Origin: Gammaproteobacteria bacterium
GTDB lineage: Bacteria; Pseudomonadota; Gammaproteobacteria; Legionellales; Legionellaceae
NCBI GenBank assembly: GCA_030147855.1
Contig: JASBUO010000038.1
Coordinates: forward strand, 1-60,375
Reading direction: 5' to 3'
DNA length: 60,375 nt
Under the pieces are notes generated by a model. The model was given only the letters and a program-made list of their open reading frames with translations, did no database searches and had not been told where the DNA came from. The position numbers were made by a program, and so were the translations under genes. Below, one piece after another: positions 46,302 to 55,480 of this stretch. Every line of letters starts with the position of its first letter. The first letter of the stretch is position 1.

Positions 46302-46619
46302 CTATTCGTCGGAATCAAGTGTTTCGTTTTCGTCACAAATTTTGAGTTGGTTTGCTTTCGCAAATTCTAAAATAGATTGGTAAATTTGGGGGCTTGATTC
46401 TTTTAACTTGGGGTCAAGTAATACACATTTATACCCTTCGTGATTTACGCTGGGTTGTAATAAGGGTGAATAATGAATGCGGCTGTTTTTAAAGCTTGCG
46501 AGTGCGCCACTCATGCGCTCTGCCCAGTCACTTGGCCGAAAAGCATCACCCGCAGGCGTTACGCCTTCAATGACAATTTTTTTGTCGGACGATTTAGTAG
46601 GTTTTTCTGAGTTTGTCAT
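46302..46619 (-). CDS. DUF3579 domain-containing protein
   Basis: A 105-residue soluble protein with the DUF3579 pattern: IVIEGVTPAGDAFRPSDWAERMSGAL near residue 15, then YSPLLQPS, EGYKCVLLDPKL and EFAKANQL. The family is widespread in Proteobacteria, with no assigned biochemical role that I can name. The start is ATG 46619; a TTG at 46625 is less likely. The acidic tail ends DSDE. Convergent with the IcmC/DotV-like gene. Confidence 0.85.
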   Translation of the reverse strand: MTNSEKPTKSSDKKIVIEGVTPAGDAFRPSDWAERMSGALASFKNSRIHYSPLLQPSVNHEGYKCVLLDPKLKESSPQIYQSILEFAKANQLKICDENETLDSDE

Positions 46620-46768
46620 AAGCAATCACAGGGTTAATTCAATGAATATAGTATAGCATTACGGGCGTTATTCTAGCATGACTTACCAGATTTTCGTAGG
46701 CTTCGAATAGTCATCTATATGGGTGGTGTGGTAGTATTCGGACATAACAATTTGATTTGGAATGGACA

Positions 46769-47512
46769 ATGAAGCAAAAAAACACACATGGTGGAATTTA
46801 TTTATTACCCAACTTGTTCACAACAGCAAGCTTATTTTCTGCGTTTTATTCCATTGTTGCTTCTTTAAAAGGGCAGTATGACACAGCTGTTATTGCTATT
46901 TTTGTAGGAATGGTATGGGACGCTTTAGATGGGCGCATTGCGCGTATGACCAATACGCAAACTGCTTTTGGTGCTGAGTACGATAGTTTATCGGACATGG
47001 TGACCTTTGGTGTTGCGCCATCGGTCTTATTATATAGCTGGGTGCTTGAGCGGCTCGGAAAATTTGGCTGGCTTGCAGCATTTATTTATACAGCGGCAGT
47101 TGCATTGCGGCTTGCGCGCTTTAATACGCAGGTTGAAACGGCTGACAAGCGTTATTTCCAAGGGCTTGCATGTCCTGCTGCTGCGGCAGTCTTGGTTTCT
47201 TTTGTGTGGGTATTTTACACAGAAGGCCCAGTTAATTTATTCATTGGTTGGGTCGCTGTTGGCTTTTTGCTGCTGGCTGCTGTTTTGCAGGTGAGTAACA
47301 TACGTTATTACAGTTTTAAAACGCTAGATCTCAAAGGAAAGATACCATTTATTCAAGTGTTATTAATTGTATTGTTGTTTGTAACCATTGCGGCAGAACC
47401 GTCAGTCATGTTGTTTGTTGCGTCGTTAGGTTATGCCTTTTCGGGTCCATTTCAGACATTAATAGGGCTTAAGAAGGCGCGTGGTAAAAGACGTTCAAAA
47501 AAACGTGTATAG
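46769..47512 (+). CDS. pssA: CDP-diacylglycerol-serine O-phosphatidyltransferase
   Basis: PssA makes phosphatidylserine, the precursor of phosphatidylethanolamine. The CDP-alcohol phosphotransferase signature D-G-x2-A-R-x8-G-x3-D-x3-D is present as DALDGRIARM...FGAEYDSLSD (near residue 50). About seven membrane helices follow and the tail is basic (KKARGKRRSKKRV). 247 residues from ATG 46769. This is the type II (membrane) enzyme, unlike the E. coli peripheral one. Confidence 0.94.
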   Translation: MKQKNTHGGIYLLPNLFTTASLFSAFYSIVASLKGQYDTAVIAIFVGMVWDALDGRIARMTNTQTAFGAEYDSLSDMVTFGVAPSVLLYSWVLERLGKFGWLAAFIYTAAVALRLARFNTQVETADKRYFQGLACPAAAAVLVSFVWVFYTEGPVNLFIGWVAVGFLLLAAVLQVSNIRYYSFKTLDLKGKIPFIQVLLIVLLFVTIAAEPSVMLFVASLGYAFSGPFQTLIGLKKARGKRRSKKRV

Positions 47513-47991
47513 GTTACATATTTCGTTGATAAATTAGAATTACTATTTATCGGTGAGACACATGATATGAAAAATAACAACAAAGAAGATACGTAACTCC
47601 CCACGTCATTCAGAGCGCCCCATCCCCTTTGGGGCAAACATCGAAAAAGAACTTTTTTAAGGTAAAATCGCGCTGACATGTTTGTGCTGTAAAAGTCGGC
47701 GTCGCAATAGTGCTATAAGCCTGATCCTGAGTATGGTTACAGGGGTTTAGCGACAACATCATTGGTGAAGTGCTTCGGCACTATCCCGTTTGGGAACTTA
47801 GCGAAGGATGACATGGAGAGTTACGACGATACCTTAAAATAACAATTACATCCAAATGTATCAATTTTTGATTTCAGAATATAAGACCCTGTAAACAGAG
47901 GTTACGTTATATCAGCGTCTTTAAGCGATTAAGAACAAGCCTAGAGTAGAAAGCAATGCGGCGGATTGTAATATGTACTTTTCAGGAATAC
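47513..47991. other. 479-bp gene-free region with several hairpins
   Basis: No credible ORF. Foldable elements include GATAAAT/ATTTATC (47528-47551), GCCCC/GGGGC (47617-47635) and a nested pair GTCGC/GCGAC (47701-47754) enclosing CCTG/CAGG. There is also a TTCG-tetraloop hairpin AGTGC-TTCG-GCACT (47769-47782). A possible -10 TAAAAT lies near 47663. These suggest a small RNA or a long untranslated region, but I recognise no known RNA family. Confidence 0.4.
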
Positions 47992-48261
47992 TTATTCAGC
48001 TTCACCAAATAAATTATTAATAAGATTTACTAGTGCGTCTGTCATGTCTTGCTCATCAGGGCCGTTAATAATTAAGGTAAGTTCGCTGTTTTGGCTTGCG
48101 GCGAGCATCATAACACCCATAATGCTCTTGCCATTGACCTTTTGACTTTCTTTGGTAACGTCAATTTGGCTTTGAAATCGGGCTGCAGTCGACACAAATT
48201 TGGCCGAAGCACGTGCATGCAAGCCAAGTTTGTTAAGAATTGTAATTTTCGTTTCTATCAT
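47992..48261 (-). CDS. ptsH: HPr/NPr-type phosphocarrier protein
   Basis: An 89-residue phosphotransfer protein. The phosphorylated His15 lies in LGLHARASAKF, and the regulatory Ser46 in VNGKSIMGVMMLA. In bacteria without sugar PTS enzymes such proteins act in the nitrogen-related PTSNtr branch. No EI or EIIA gene is adjacent, so the branch cannot be decided. I choose ATG 48261; a longer in-frame start at 48297 gives a non-family N-terminus. Confidence 0.93.
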   Translation of the reverse strand: MIETKITILNKLGLHARASAKFVSTAARFQSQIDVTKESQKVNGKSIMGVMMLAASQNSELTLIINGPDEQDMTDALVNLINNLFGEAE

Positions 48262-48315
48262 GGTGATTAATTTATCATGCTTGCTTTTATACTGCAAATA
48301 ACCATGAATGCCTAA

Positions 48316-48343
48316 TTGATAATCAGTGAAAAAAGATTACACT
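48316..48343 (+). promoter_or_regulatory. Putative hpf promoter
   Basis: TTGATA (48316-48321), a 16-bp spacer and TACACT (48338-48343), about 57 bp before the ATG. Confidence 0.45.
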
Positions 48344-48399
48344 ATAAGTAAGGCTTTTATTTTTTTGATAGGGGTCTGATTCAAGTAAGGAGTCGTTGT

Positions 48400-48693
48400 A
48401 TGCAAATTCATTTAACAGGACATCAAGTAGAAATCACAGACGCATTAAAAAGCTTTACCGAAGAAAAGCTCAGTAAGTTATCGCGACATTTTGATAGAAT
48501 CACATCGATTAATGTCACGTTTAATGTTGAGAAAATCAGGCAAATTGTTGATGCGACGGTGTGTATTCCAAAGACCGAGTTACATGCAAGCTCAGAAGCT
48601 GAAAACATGTATACAGCAATCGATGAGTTGGTTGATAAACTAGATAGACAATTAATTAAACATAAAGAAAAGATGGACTCCCATCGCGAATAG
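48400..48693 (+). CDS. hpf: Ribosome hibernation promoting factor (short form)
   Basis: A 97-residue HPF/YfiA-fold protein that binds the 30S decoding centre and promotes inactive 100S ribosomes in stationary phase. Seen: MQIHLTGHQVEITDALKSF, EEKLSKLSRHFDRI and AENMYTAIDELVDKLDRQL with the C-terminal Lys/His stretch. It is often located with rpoN and ptsN; here it is next to ptsH. A strong terminator follows. Confidence 0.93.
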   Translation: MQIHLTGHQVEITDALKSFTEEKLSKLSRHFDRITSINVTFNVEKIRQIVDATVCIPKTELHASSEAENMYTAIDELVDKLDRQLIKHKEKMDSHRE

Positions 48694-48706
48694 CCAATTA
48701 TAGGCA

Positions 48707-48737
48707 TAAAAAAACCCTGCAAGAGCAGGGTTTTTTT
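48707..48737. terminator. Bidirectional terminator between hpf and rpmG
   Basis: CCCTGC (48715-48720) and GCAGGG (48725-48730) form a stem around AAGA, flanked by a run of A on the left and seven T on the right. It serves hpf on plus and rpmB-rpmG on minus. Confidence 0.9.
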
Positions 48738-48751
48738 ATGCTGCATGCAAC

Positions 48752-48916
48752 TTACTTTACTTTTTTCTCTTTAAATAAGACATGCTTGCGTATCACGGGA
48801 TCGTACATCATCAATTCCATTTTTTCAGGATGATTCCGTGGGTTTTTAGTTGTGGTTTTGTAGTAACCTGTTCCTGCGGTTGATTCCATCTTTACTTTAA
48901 CTGTCACAGCAGCCAT
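48752..48916 (-). CDS. rpmG: 50S ribosomal protein L33
   Basis: Fifty-four residues: [20 protein letters not shown], then [20 protein letters not shown], ending FKEKKVK. This is the L33 pattern without zinc-binding Cys pairs (the C-minus form). It is too short for the usual ORF cut-off but unambiguous, and it follows rpmB by 22 bp as in most proteobacteria. Confidence 0.96.
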   Translation of the reverse strand: MAAVTVKVKMESTAGTGYYKTTTKNPRNHPEKMELMMYDPVIRKHVLFKEKKVK

Positions 48917-48938
48917 GATGCCACTCCTCTTTTACAAG

Positions 48939-49175
48939 TTAAATTTTTTCGCCTTTATCACGAAGTCGCTTCAGTACGGTTTGAATACCTAATTTATCGA
49001 TAATACGAAGGCCTTTGGTGCTGATTTTTAAGGTCACAAAGCGAGCTTCTTCTTCAACCCAAATACGGTGGCTTTGGATGTTAGGAAGAAACCGACGTTT
49101 TGTTTTGTTATTAGCGTGCGACACCCGGTTTCCTGTGATGGGGCGCTTGCCTGTAATTTGGCATACTCGTGACAT
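48939..49175 (-). CDS. rpmB: 50S ribosomal protein L28
   Basis: Seventy-eight residues, starting [20 protein letters not shown], with [11 protein letters not shown] and a basic tail. The start is ATG 49175, with CGGAG seven bases upstream; a longer frame starting at 49190 is not supported. First gene of the rpmB-rpmG operon. Confidence 0.97.
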   Translation of the reverse strand: MSRVCQITGKRPITGNRVSHANNKTKRRFLPNIQSHRIWVEEEARFVTLKISTKGLRIIDKLGIQTVLKRLRDKGEKI

Positions 49176-49216
49176 GCTATTGCTCCGCAATGTTTAATTT
49201 AAATCTGAAGGTGCGT

Positions 49217-49245
49217 TTTATACCAAATAATGTGTATCAATGCAA
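49217..49245 (-). promoter_or_regulatory. Putative rpmB promoter
   Basis: On the minus strand TTGCAT (49240-49245), a 17-bp spacer and TATAAA (49217-49222). The latter is preceded by TGG, which fits an extended -10. It lies about 42 bp before the ATG. Confidence 0.55.
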
Positions 49246-49344
49246 TAAAAAGGTGTTTTTTGAACATATGGCGCGATAAAGAGGGTGACAAAGGCGGTGA
49301 AATTGTTTACAATGGACTAAATTTGTTTTATTTTTGAGCAATAA

Positions 49345-50028
49345 ATGAACGAAATTGTACCTCGCACGATTAAAAGCTTCACTTTGCGTGCAGGCCGTTT
49401 AAGTCCTAGACAATCTCGTGCGTTAGACGTTTGGTTGCCTGAGTATACCTTACCGATTCAAGATACGCCGTTATGCTTAACAGATATATTTGGCCGTACG
49501 GCAGATACAGTGGTTGAAATTGGGTTTGGTATGGGGCAATCGTTGGTGGCCATGGCAAAAGCACAGCCTCATGTTAACTTTATAGGGATTGAGGTGCATC
49601 GCGCGGGGATTGGTAGTCTAGTCGCAGATGTACATGATGCAGGGCTTACGAATGTGCGAGTTGCCCCCTATGATGCAGTTTTAGTACTGAAGCAGTGTAT
49701 TGCGCCTGAAACACTTACCAGTATTCAAGTGTTTTTTCCAGACCCATGGCCTAAGGCACGGCATCATAAAAGACGTTTAATTCAGCCTGCTTTTGTATCT
49801 GTGCTTGCAAAGGCCTTGAAGACGGGGGGCGTTTTACATTGCGCAACTGATTGGGAAGATTATGCCAATCATATGTTAATGGTTTTAAATGACGAAGTAA
49901 TGCTTGAAAATCAAGCGGTTGATGGTGGTTTTTCACCCAAGCCTGATACGCGACCACTCACAAAATTTGAGGCGCGTGGCAAGCAGCTAGGCCATGGTAT
50001 ATGGGATTTATTGTTTAGACGTATATGA
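49345..50028 (+). CDS. trmB: tRNA (guanine-N7-)-methyltransferase
   Basis: TrmB makes m7G46 in tRNA. The 227 residues have the SAM-binding VVEIGFGMGQSLVAMA, the family signature FPDPWPKARHHKRRLIQ near residue 130 and TDWEDYANHML. The C-terminal TKFEARGKQLGHGIWDLLF motif (T-x-F-E-x-R-G) is also present. The start is ATG 49345. The next gene, the giant protein, begins 73 bp later on the same strand. Confidence 0.96.
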   Translation: MNEIVPRTIKSFTLRAGRLSPRQSRALDVWLPEYTLPIQDTPLCLTDIFGRTADTVVEIGFGMGQSLVAMAKAQPHVNFIGIEVHRAGIGSLVADVHDAGLTNVRVAPYDAVLVLKQCIAPETLTSIQVFFPDPWPKARHHKRRLIQPAFVSVLAKALKTGGVLHCATDWEDYANHMLMVLNDEVMLENQAVDGGFSPKPDTRPLTKFEARGKQLGHGIWDLLFRRI

Positions 50029-50101
50029 TATCGCACTAAGGGATATGTGCGCTCGTGCTGAGAAGGATGATGTAAACCCTGGTATTTTATAGGTGTGTTG
50101 T

Positions 50102-53100
50102 ATGACAGATTATTTAATGGAAAGCCTCGCACAAATTGCGGTTCCGCTCGATCTATTAAATGATGGTGTGTCGTTTTCTAAAACAGTAGAAGAGTTACGT
50201 GCGTCTTTACTCGATGGTATTTTGAAGCGTGACATGACGTTTCTGTGCTCAAGAAAATTGGAAGAAGTTAAAGGCCAGGTACTGAAGGCGCATCGAAGAG
50301 CAGAAGCTTCTCAGAAAAGAGCAGAGCGTATTGCTCAGTTAAAAGCAGTCAGCCAGCTGCCAGAAGATAAAAAAATATTAGACATTGCCACGTCTGCATC
50401 GAAAGCAGCTAGAGAGGCGGCTAAGAGAGCGCTTGATGCGTCTAACAGAGTCACTGAGGAGCACACATGGGTACTGTCTTTAATCTCTGCTGCAAAGGAT
50501 GCGTCAAAAGTGCTCAAAGATGCAAAGAGCGCGCTTAAGTTGCAACAAGAAGACACAGAAGATTTTTACCAGGCACAAGATACCGCGAATGAAGCAGAAC
50601 GTATTTTTGACGCAGCAAGACGAGATGTATCGATTGCAATAAGGTACATAGAAGCCATAGAACGCTGTGCTGAGGCTGCAGCAAGAACTGCTGAGGCCGC
50701 AACAAGGTGTGCGGAAATTTCGACTAATACAGGTAGTTTAAGCTTCTACAATGAGAGAGCTGCCGCAAAATCATTAGAAGGGGCGGCTGTTGCTGCTGAA
50801 GGGGCGGCTGTTGCTGCTGAAGAGGCATTTCTGCCTCTGGGCCACATGATACGCGGGCGATTCGTTCAGCGTGGAAGTGTACAAAGCTTCTTAGCGGTAA
50901 ATAAAGGACGCCAAGAAGAGGTTGCTACAAAGGCGGAAAAAAAAGCGGTAGCCGCAGCACAATTAACAACCGCGTTAAAAAATGAAATATTTGAAGAGAA
51001 AACAGAAAAAGAATTAACCAAAGAAACGATTGTTAATGCACTGAACTTGATTGTACGGTATGTGGCTGGAATTTTAGAAAAGCATCATTGGAATGAGCAC
51101 TTTTTAGAAGCGCTTGGTGTACCCAATGAAGACGGTGAGCCATTTGATTTAGAGGCATCCAGAGCAACTGACTCGCTTCAAGTGCGTCAGGTAAAAAAGC
51201 TAATTAATGCATTATACCATTTAGAAACCGGTTTAAAGATTGTTGAGTCAGAGGAAGTAAAGCCTTTAATTAAAAAACTTGCAGATCGCAATAATGAACT
51301 GGCTGCAGAAAAAGTTGCAAAAGAACAAGGAACATATGGCATTGGAAGTTGGCTTTATTCAGGATTTTCAACCGTCTCATTTTATGTGACAGCTACTACA
51401 AATCTTGCCACTTCAAAAAGCGCCAATAAACTACTTGAATTTTCAAATCATTTGTATCGTACCCTCGATTTATTAACCCATATTGAGCCAGAATTTTTAG
51501 GAGTTTTTCAGCCTGAGTGGGAGCGTATAAAAGCTGTTTTGGCGTCAGAAGCTTTGCAAGAGAAGTTGGCGGTTACAAAAACGTTTATAGACCAGCAAGA
51601 TAGCTCAAATTTTTTAAAAAAGGTGGCTTATTTACAAGGTGTTTTAGTTGATCAATTAAGGCCAAAAAATACAGGCGGGGCAGATTACTCATTGCTACTT
51701 CAACTTTTGACAGGCCTCGGGCAGGCCATTGATGAGAAAACAGGTGATTTGCAAGATGCTTTTTCGGACTCAGAAGACATTTTATTGAGCCTTAAAAAGC
51801 TGATTGTAGGTAGTGGTGTACAAACCGACCTGGCTGATAAATTTGAGTCATTGGTTCGAGCAGAAATTAAATCACGACCAGCCGAAGAGAAAGCACGCTT
51901 GCAAGAACTCAATAAAATACAAAACCAATTGAAACAAGCATTTGGCCGCTTGAGCGGTAAGCGGGTACTCATTGCAGTTGACTTGGTGCAGTATGCATCG
52001 ATTGCGTGGTATGCCTCAAGCCTTTTAAAAGAGCTTGTTAAAAGTACAAGCTCGCTTAATGCAACCTCTCAAAAAGCTATTCGAGACATTATTATCGCAT
52101 TAAGAGATGAATATTTGGCAGAGTTGGTGGCTTTTGCAGATAAGATTGAAGAAGCAAGCCTCAGTGAGCCTGGTAGTATTACCACGCCTTTAATTGCCGA
52201 GTTAGATACATATTATGAGCAAATACGTGCGCAAAAAGGTGTTGTAGATTTAACCGAGTTAGGTCCTCTTCAAAGTGCAGCGTTTACGAAAAAACGTCTT
52301 GAAAAAGCAAAGGTACGTCGCGAAGCACATGAAGCAGCACTACATGATATCCAAGAGGTATTGATGCCTGCTTTTCGTTGTTTAACCAGTGAAAACCCAA
52401 GTACGCTTGAATTGGATAAGATGGCAGATGCTTATCGTGTTTTACAGCCACACATTGAAACCATTGATGTTGAGTGGAGTGCTAAGTTATTAAAGCAAGC
52501 ATGTTGTGAGGAGCCTCCTTACCCTTTGTTAAAACAAGACGAAAAAGTGATGGCGCTTAAGCAGCGTCTAGAAAACTTAGTGAAAACAAAGAAATTAGCG
52601 ATTCAGCTCACAGACGATGTAGTGACCGATGCGATTCTTCCTGTGCATCCGCATCTAAAAGCGCCATTTGTTAAAACGGTTCCGCAAGTGCTAACAGGCA
52701 CACACAGGTTATCCGAAAATGGGCAGCCCATAGCACATATAACAGCTTGGGAGCAGGTACAATATGAAAAGAGACTGGCGCAATTTGAGTCTAAAACTTT
52801 TGGAACTGGGGCTGATGCGTGGGTGAAACCACCCTCTGATAGAAAGCGTCAACAATATGTAATTGCTGATAATTCTGAAAACTCTCCGATTAAAAAACTA
52901 GGTGTGTTGCTTGATGACATGCGTGAAAAGCTCGAAAAATATGCGATTGATAAAACGTCAAGTGAGACTTCTCCATTAAACTTGAAGCACATCGCAGCAA
53001 CCTTACTGGACTTAAAACATTCATCTGAAAAAATTCAGGACTTAAAAGGTGAAAAGTACTGGGCAGTTACCGGCGGAGAGAAAAGGCAAAATATCGAGTA

Positions 53101-55411
53101 TTCAGTTTATACGATTCAATTTATTGAATCGTTAATACAGGCTGTTGTTAAAGGCTATCCTTACGGTGAAGCGGTGTATTCAAGCATGAAGGAGAGTAGT
53201 GCATATTACACATCTGTTTTTAGGGCGCATACTAAGCATTATACAGCACCAAGTACCATGGACACTTCTGCTTGGGCGTATTCTGCGATGCATGCCGCTT
53301 TAACTGGGCCTGCTCATTTTGATGCGGTCATACAAGGCCAGCCCGAATTACCTGCCACGGGTCAAAAAGTTGCAGAGGACGAGGCACGCGCCTTTTCTAG
53401 TGAAGTGAGTAATTTAGTGAGTCATGCAAACCTTAGATGGTGGTTTGTGCGTTATCCAGTGCTTGCATTTGATGCTGTCAGTATTTTATTTCAGCGTTTA
53501 ACCGGTCAAACCACGATTGATCAAAAAGCGATGCATGCAGCTGATAAATTGTCGGGTGCTGCATATAAATCGATGATTAATCATGGCTTAGAAGGACTGA
53601 ATGCACATCTTTTTCATGAGTTATTGTGTACTGCAGATAAGCTTGAGAAAGATTTAGGGCTTATGCCTGGCTTACTTTCTTTGTCACTTGAGCGTGCTAT
53701 TGATGATTATATTAAAGCGCTCTTAGAGCCTTTGAGTATTCCATCAGAGAAATATTTTAAAATTCGTGTGAATGAAAAATCGTACTATGAGAGAAGCAGT
53801 CGTGTTTCAGATAGTGCATCTCATGGTCAGTTTTTTCATCGACGTTTTGAGCTTGGAAATGTGTACGACCTCGCGTTGATGGTGCGAGAAGATTTAGTCC
53901 TTAATAAAGACAATGCATGTGCTGAGGTTGAGCTTCAAAATTATTTGCGGTCAGGGCAATTAGAGCTGGGTCAAATGCGACCGACAGTGCTTCGAATTAA
54001 GTCGCGTGTGAATGGTGCGGATATGTTTCGTTATTTTGTGTATGGTAAGCCTGATGCAGAAAATTGGACTTTCACAGCGCTTGATGTAGCAAAATTTGAA
54101 ACGGGAGTTGACTTTGAAAGTACTGGCCTGCAATACCCTTATTCGAGTGATTTATGCGAATATATTACGGAAAAAGGGGGGCATTCAGAAGGCAAGCTGA
54201 TGAAGCAGCGCGAAAAAGTAGCGCGTGAAGAAGGGGTTGATAGAGCGCTCGATTTGGAGTTAATGCGGATTCAACAAAGCAAAGCATTTACACTGAAATA
54301 TGCAAATCGTTTATATGTTGGTGCTTTAAAAGATGCACTTCGTCCTGCTGTGCAAACGCTTGTTTCAGGAGAAGGTGCATTTGAATCACGCACATTTGAC
54401 GTGTTGTATAAGCAGCCAATTGAAAATTTGAGCATATTTGATGTGAGTAATGAGCAAGGGTCTTGTCGCCTGGATGCGATGCGCGAGTATATTGCAAATT
54501 TAGAAGATTACTTAAAGCCAACCTATGATGAAGCACATGGCTTTTTCTTTTACTTGTTTGAAGACAAAGCAACACATGCTAAAAAACTGGCATGGGCTAA
54601 GCAGTTACGCGCACTGGTTGATGATAAAAATAAGAAGCCGAGCGAGCGTATTCAAGCGATTCAAGCTTTACTTTCCCAACAAGACCTCCAAAAAGATATG
54701 CGTGCATGTAGCCCTTGGTTATCATGGGCCGGGCTTGGGCGTTGCATTGTGTGGCTTTTAAGTTGTGTAAAGCTGTGTACTTACAAAACGGCAGGTATTT
54801 TATCACTAGACCACTTGGTGCGTGCAGGGGATGTGATGGTGTCAGAGTTACAAGTGTTTGATGAGCTTTATGCAAAAGATTACAGGCGCCTAGATGCGAT
54901 GTTGAAGCAAATATCAGCGCTTGAGGGATATTTAAAGTCAAAACATGATAACCCTTATAAGCATGCAAAGCGTACCAAAAGTTATGTTGGTCGTTTTACA
55001 TTATTTGAAGATATATTTACCCATGCCCATAAACACGCATGGGTGGTTCAACTGCGACAGATTGGAGAAGATACCAGCCTCTCACCACGGGCACGTATTG
55101 ATGCTATGCGTGACTTAATGGCAAAGCCTGAATTTAAACAGGATATGCTCACATATAGCCCAATGGATGATAAGCTCACCTATCGAGCGGTGAAACGCAT
55201 TGTGCTTTGGTTATTGTCTTGTGTGAGCTTTTATAGTGCGCCTTGTATGAAAGAATACCATGCCTTAACACGTGCTGCGGATACAAAAACATCTTTTTCA
55301 TCAGCTCCTTTAATTGACGTTGGTTTATTCAGTGAAAGTGTGCCTTCAACTGAGCGAAATTATACGGCAGAATCGGCTTTAGAGAAGCTTGGTTTGGTTC
55401 CAGCTGCTTAA
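50102..55411 (+). CDS. Giant coiled-coil protein, candidate secreted effector
   Basis: About 1769 residues with no signal peptide; the start is ATG 50102 behind AGGTG. The first 300 residues are Ala-, Glu- and Lys-rich heptad-like coiled coil (AAREAAKRALDAS and similar). Long helical stretches follow, with a Gly/Trp-containing segment (about 410-435) that may touch membranes. The last 310 residues carry two copies of a module of about 140 residues (from 1456 and 1596). The pattern is RLDAM-LFED-HA-K-AW-QLR-SP-R-A-M-DM-SP-WLLSCV. Large size, coiled coils and an export-like polar C-terminus are typical of Dot/Icm effectors such as SdhA, but homology is unproven. Function unknown. Confidence 0.8.
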   Translation: MTDYLMESLAQIAVPLDLLNDGVSFSKTVEELRASLLDGILKRDMTFLCSRKLEEVKGQVLKAHRRAEASQKRAERIAQLKAVSQLPEDKKILDIATSASKAAREAAKRALDASNRVTEEHTWVLSLISAAKDASKVLKDAKSALKLQQEDTEDFYQAQDTANEAERIFDAARRDVSIAIRYIEAIERCAEAAARTAEAATRCAEISTNTGSLSFYNERAAAKSLEGAAVAAEGAAVAAEEAFLPLGHMIRGRFVQRGSVQSFLAVNKGRQEEVATKAEKKAVAAAQLTTALKNEIFEEKTEKELTKETIVNALNLIVRYVAGILEKHHWNEHFLEALGVPNEDGEPFDLEASRATDSLQVRQVKKLINALYHLETGLKIVESEEVKPLIKKLADRNNELAAEKVAKEQGTYGIGSWLYSGFSTVSFYVTATTNLATSKSANKLLEFSNHLYRTLDLLTHIEPEFLGVFQPEWERIKAVLASEALQEKLAVTKTFIDQQDSSNFLKKVAYLQGVLVDQLRPKNTGGADYSLLLQLLTGLGQAIDEKTGDLQDAFSDSEDILLSLKKLIVGSGVQTDLADKFESLVRAEIKSRPAEEKARLQELNKIQNQLKQAFGRLSGKRVLIAVDLVQYASIAWYASSLLKELVKSTSSLNATSQKAIRDIIIALRDEYLAELVAFADKIEEASLSEPGSITTPLIAELDTYYEQIRAQKGVVDLTELGPLQSAAFTKKRLEKAKVRREAHEAALHDIQEVLMPAFRCLTSENPSTLELDKMADAYRVLQPHIETIDVEWSAKLLKQACCEEPPYPLLKQDEKVMALKQRLENLVKTKKLAIQLTDDVVTDAILPVHPHLKAPFVKTVPQVLTGTHRLSENGQPIAHITAWEQVQYEKRLAQFESKTFGTGADAWVKPPSDRKRQQYVIADNSENSPIKKLGVLLDDMREKLEKYAIDKTSSETSPLNLKHIAATLLDLKHSSEKIQDLKGEKYWAVTGGEKRQNIEYSVYTIQFIESLIQAVVKGYPYGEAVYSSMKESSAYYTSVFRAHTKHYTAPSTMDTSAWAYSAMHAALTGPAHFDAVIQGQPELPATGQKVAEDEARAFSSEVSNLVSHANLRWWFVRYPVLAFDAVSILFQRLTGQTTIDQKAMHAADKLSGAAYKSMINHGLEGLNAHLFHELLCTADKLEKDLGLMPGLLSLSLERAIDDYIKALLEPLSIPSEKYFKIRVNEKSYYERSSRVSDSASHGQFFHRRFELGNVYDLALMVREDLVLNKDNACAEVELQNYLRSGQLELGQMRPTVLRIKSRVNGADMFRYFVYGKPDAENWTFTALDVAKFETGVDFESTGLQYPYSSDLCEYITEKGGHSEGKLMKQREKVAREEGVDRALDLELMRIQQSKAFTLKYANRLYVGALKDALRPAVQTLVSGEGAFESRTFDVLYKQPIENLSIFDVSNEQGSCRLDAMREYIANLEDYLKPTYDEAHGFFFYLFEDKATHAKKLAWAKQLRALVDDKNKKPSERIQAIQALLSQQDLQKDMRACSPWLSWAGLGRCIVWLLSCVKLCTYKTAGILSLDHLVRAGDVMVSELQVFDELYAKDYRRLDAMLKQISALEGYLKSKHDNPYKHAKRTKSYVGRFTLFEDIFTHAHKHAWVVQLRQIGEDTSLSPRARIDAMRDLMAKPEFKQDMLTYSPMDDKLTYRAVKRIVLWLLSCVSFYSAPCMKEYHALTRAADTKTSFSSAPLIDVGLFSESVPSTERNYTAESALEKLGLVPAA
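50780..50821 (+). repeat. Two perfect 21-bp tandem repeats in the giant gene
   Basis: GGGGCGGCTGTTGCTGCTGA plus A occurs at 50780-50800 and again exactly at 50801-50821. It encodes GAAVAAE twice. It keeps the reading frame and could vary in copy number. Confidence 0.85.
54467..55306 (+). repeat. Tandem duplication of a 140-codon module
   Basis: The copies begin at 54467 and 54887, exactly 420 bp apart. They start with nearly identical DNA (CGCCTGGATGCGATG and CGCCTAGATGCGATG). Protein similarity continues through LFED, AW-QLR, RI-A and DM-SP to the hydrophobic WLLSCV segment. Confidence 0.75.
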
Positions 55412-55480
55412 TTGGCTTGCGTCTCTGCGTGAACCCCCCTAAAATCCTACTTTTCTTGTGGAAACATTGGGGAGTGGGTT

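Noticed and set aside
47452..47679. 75-residue minus-strand ORF across the pssA end
   Set aside because: It overlaps pssA, has no ribosome site and no family features; the region is better explained as hairpins.
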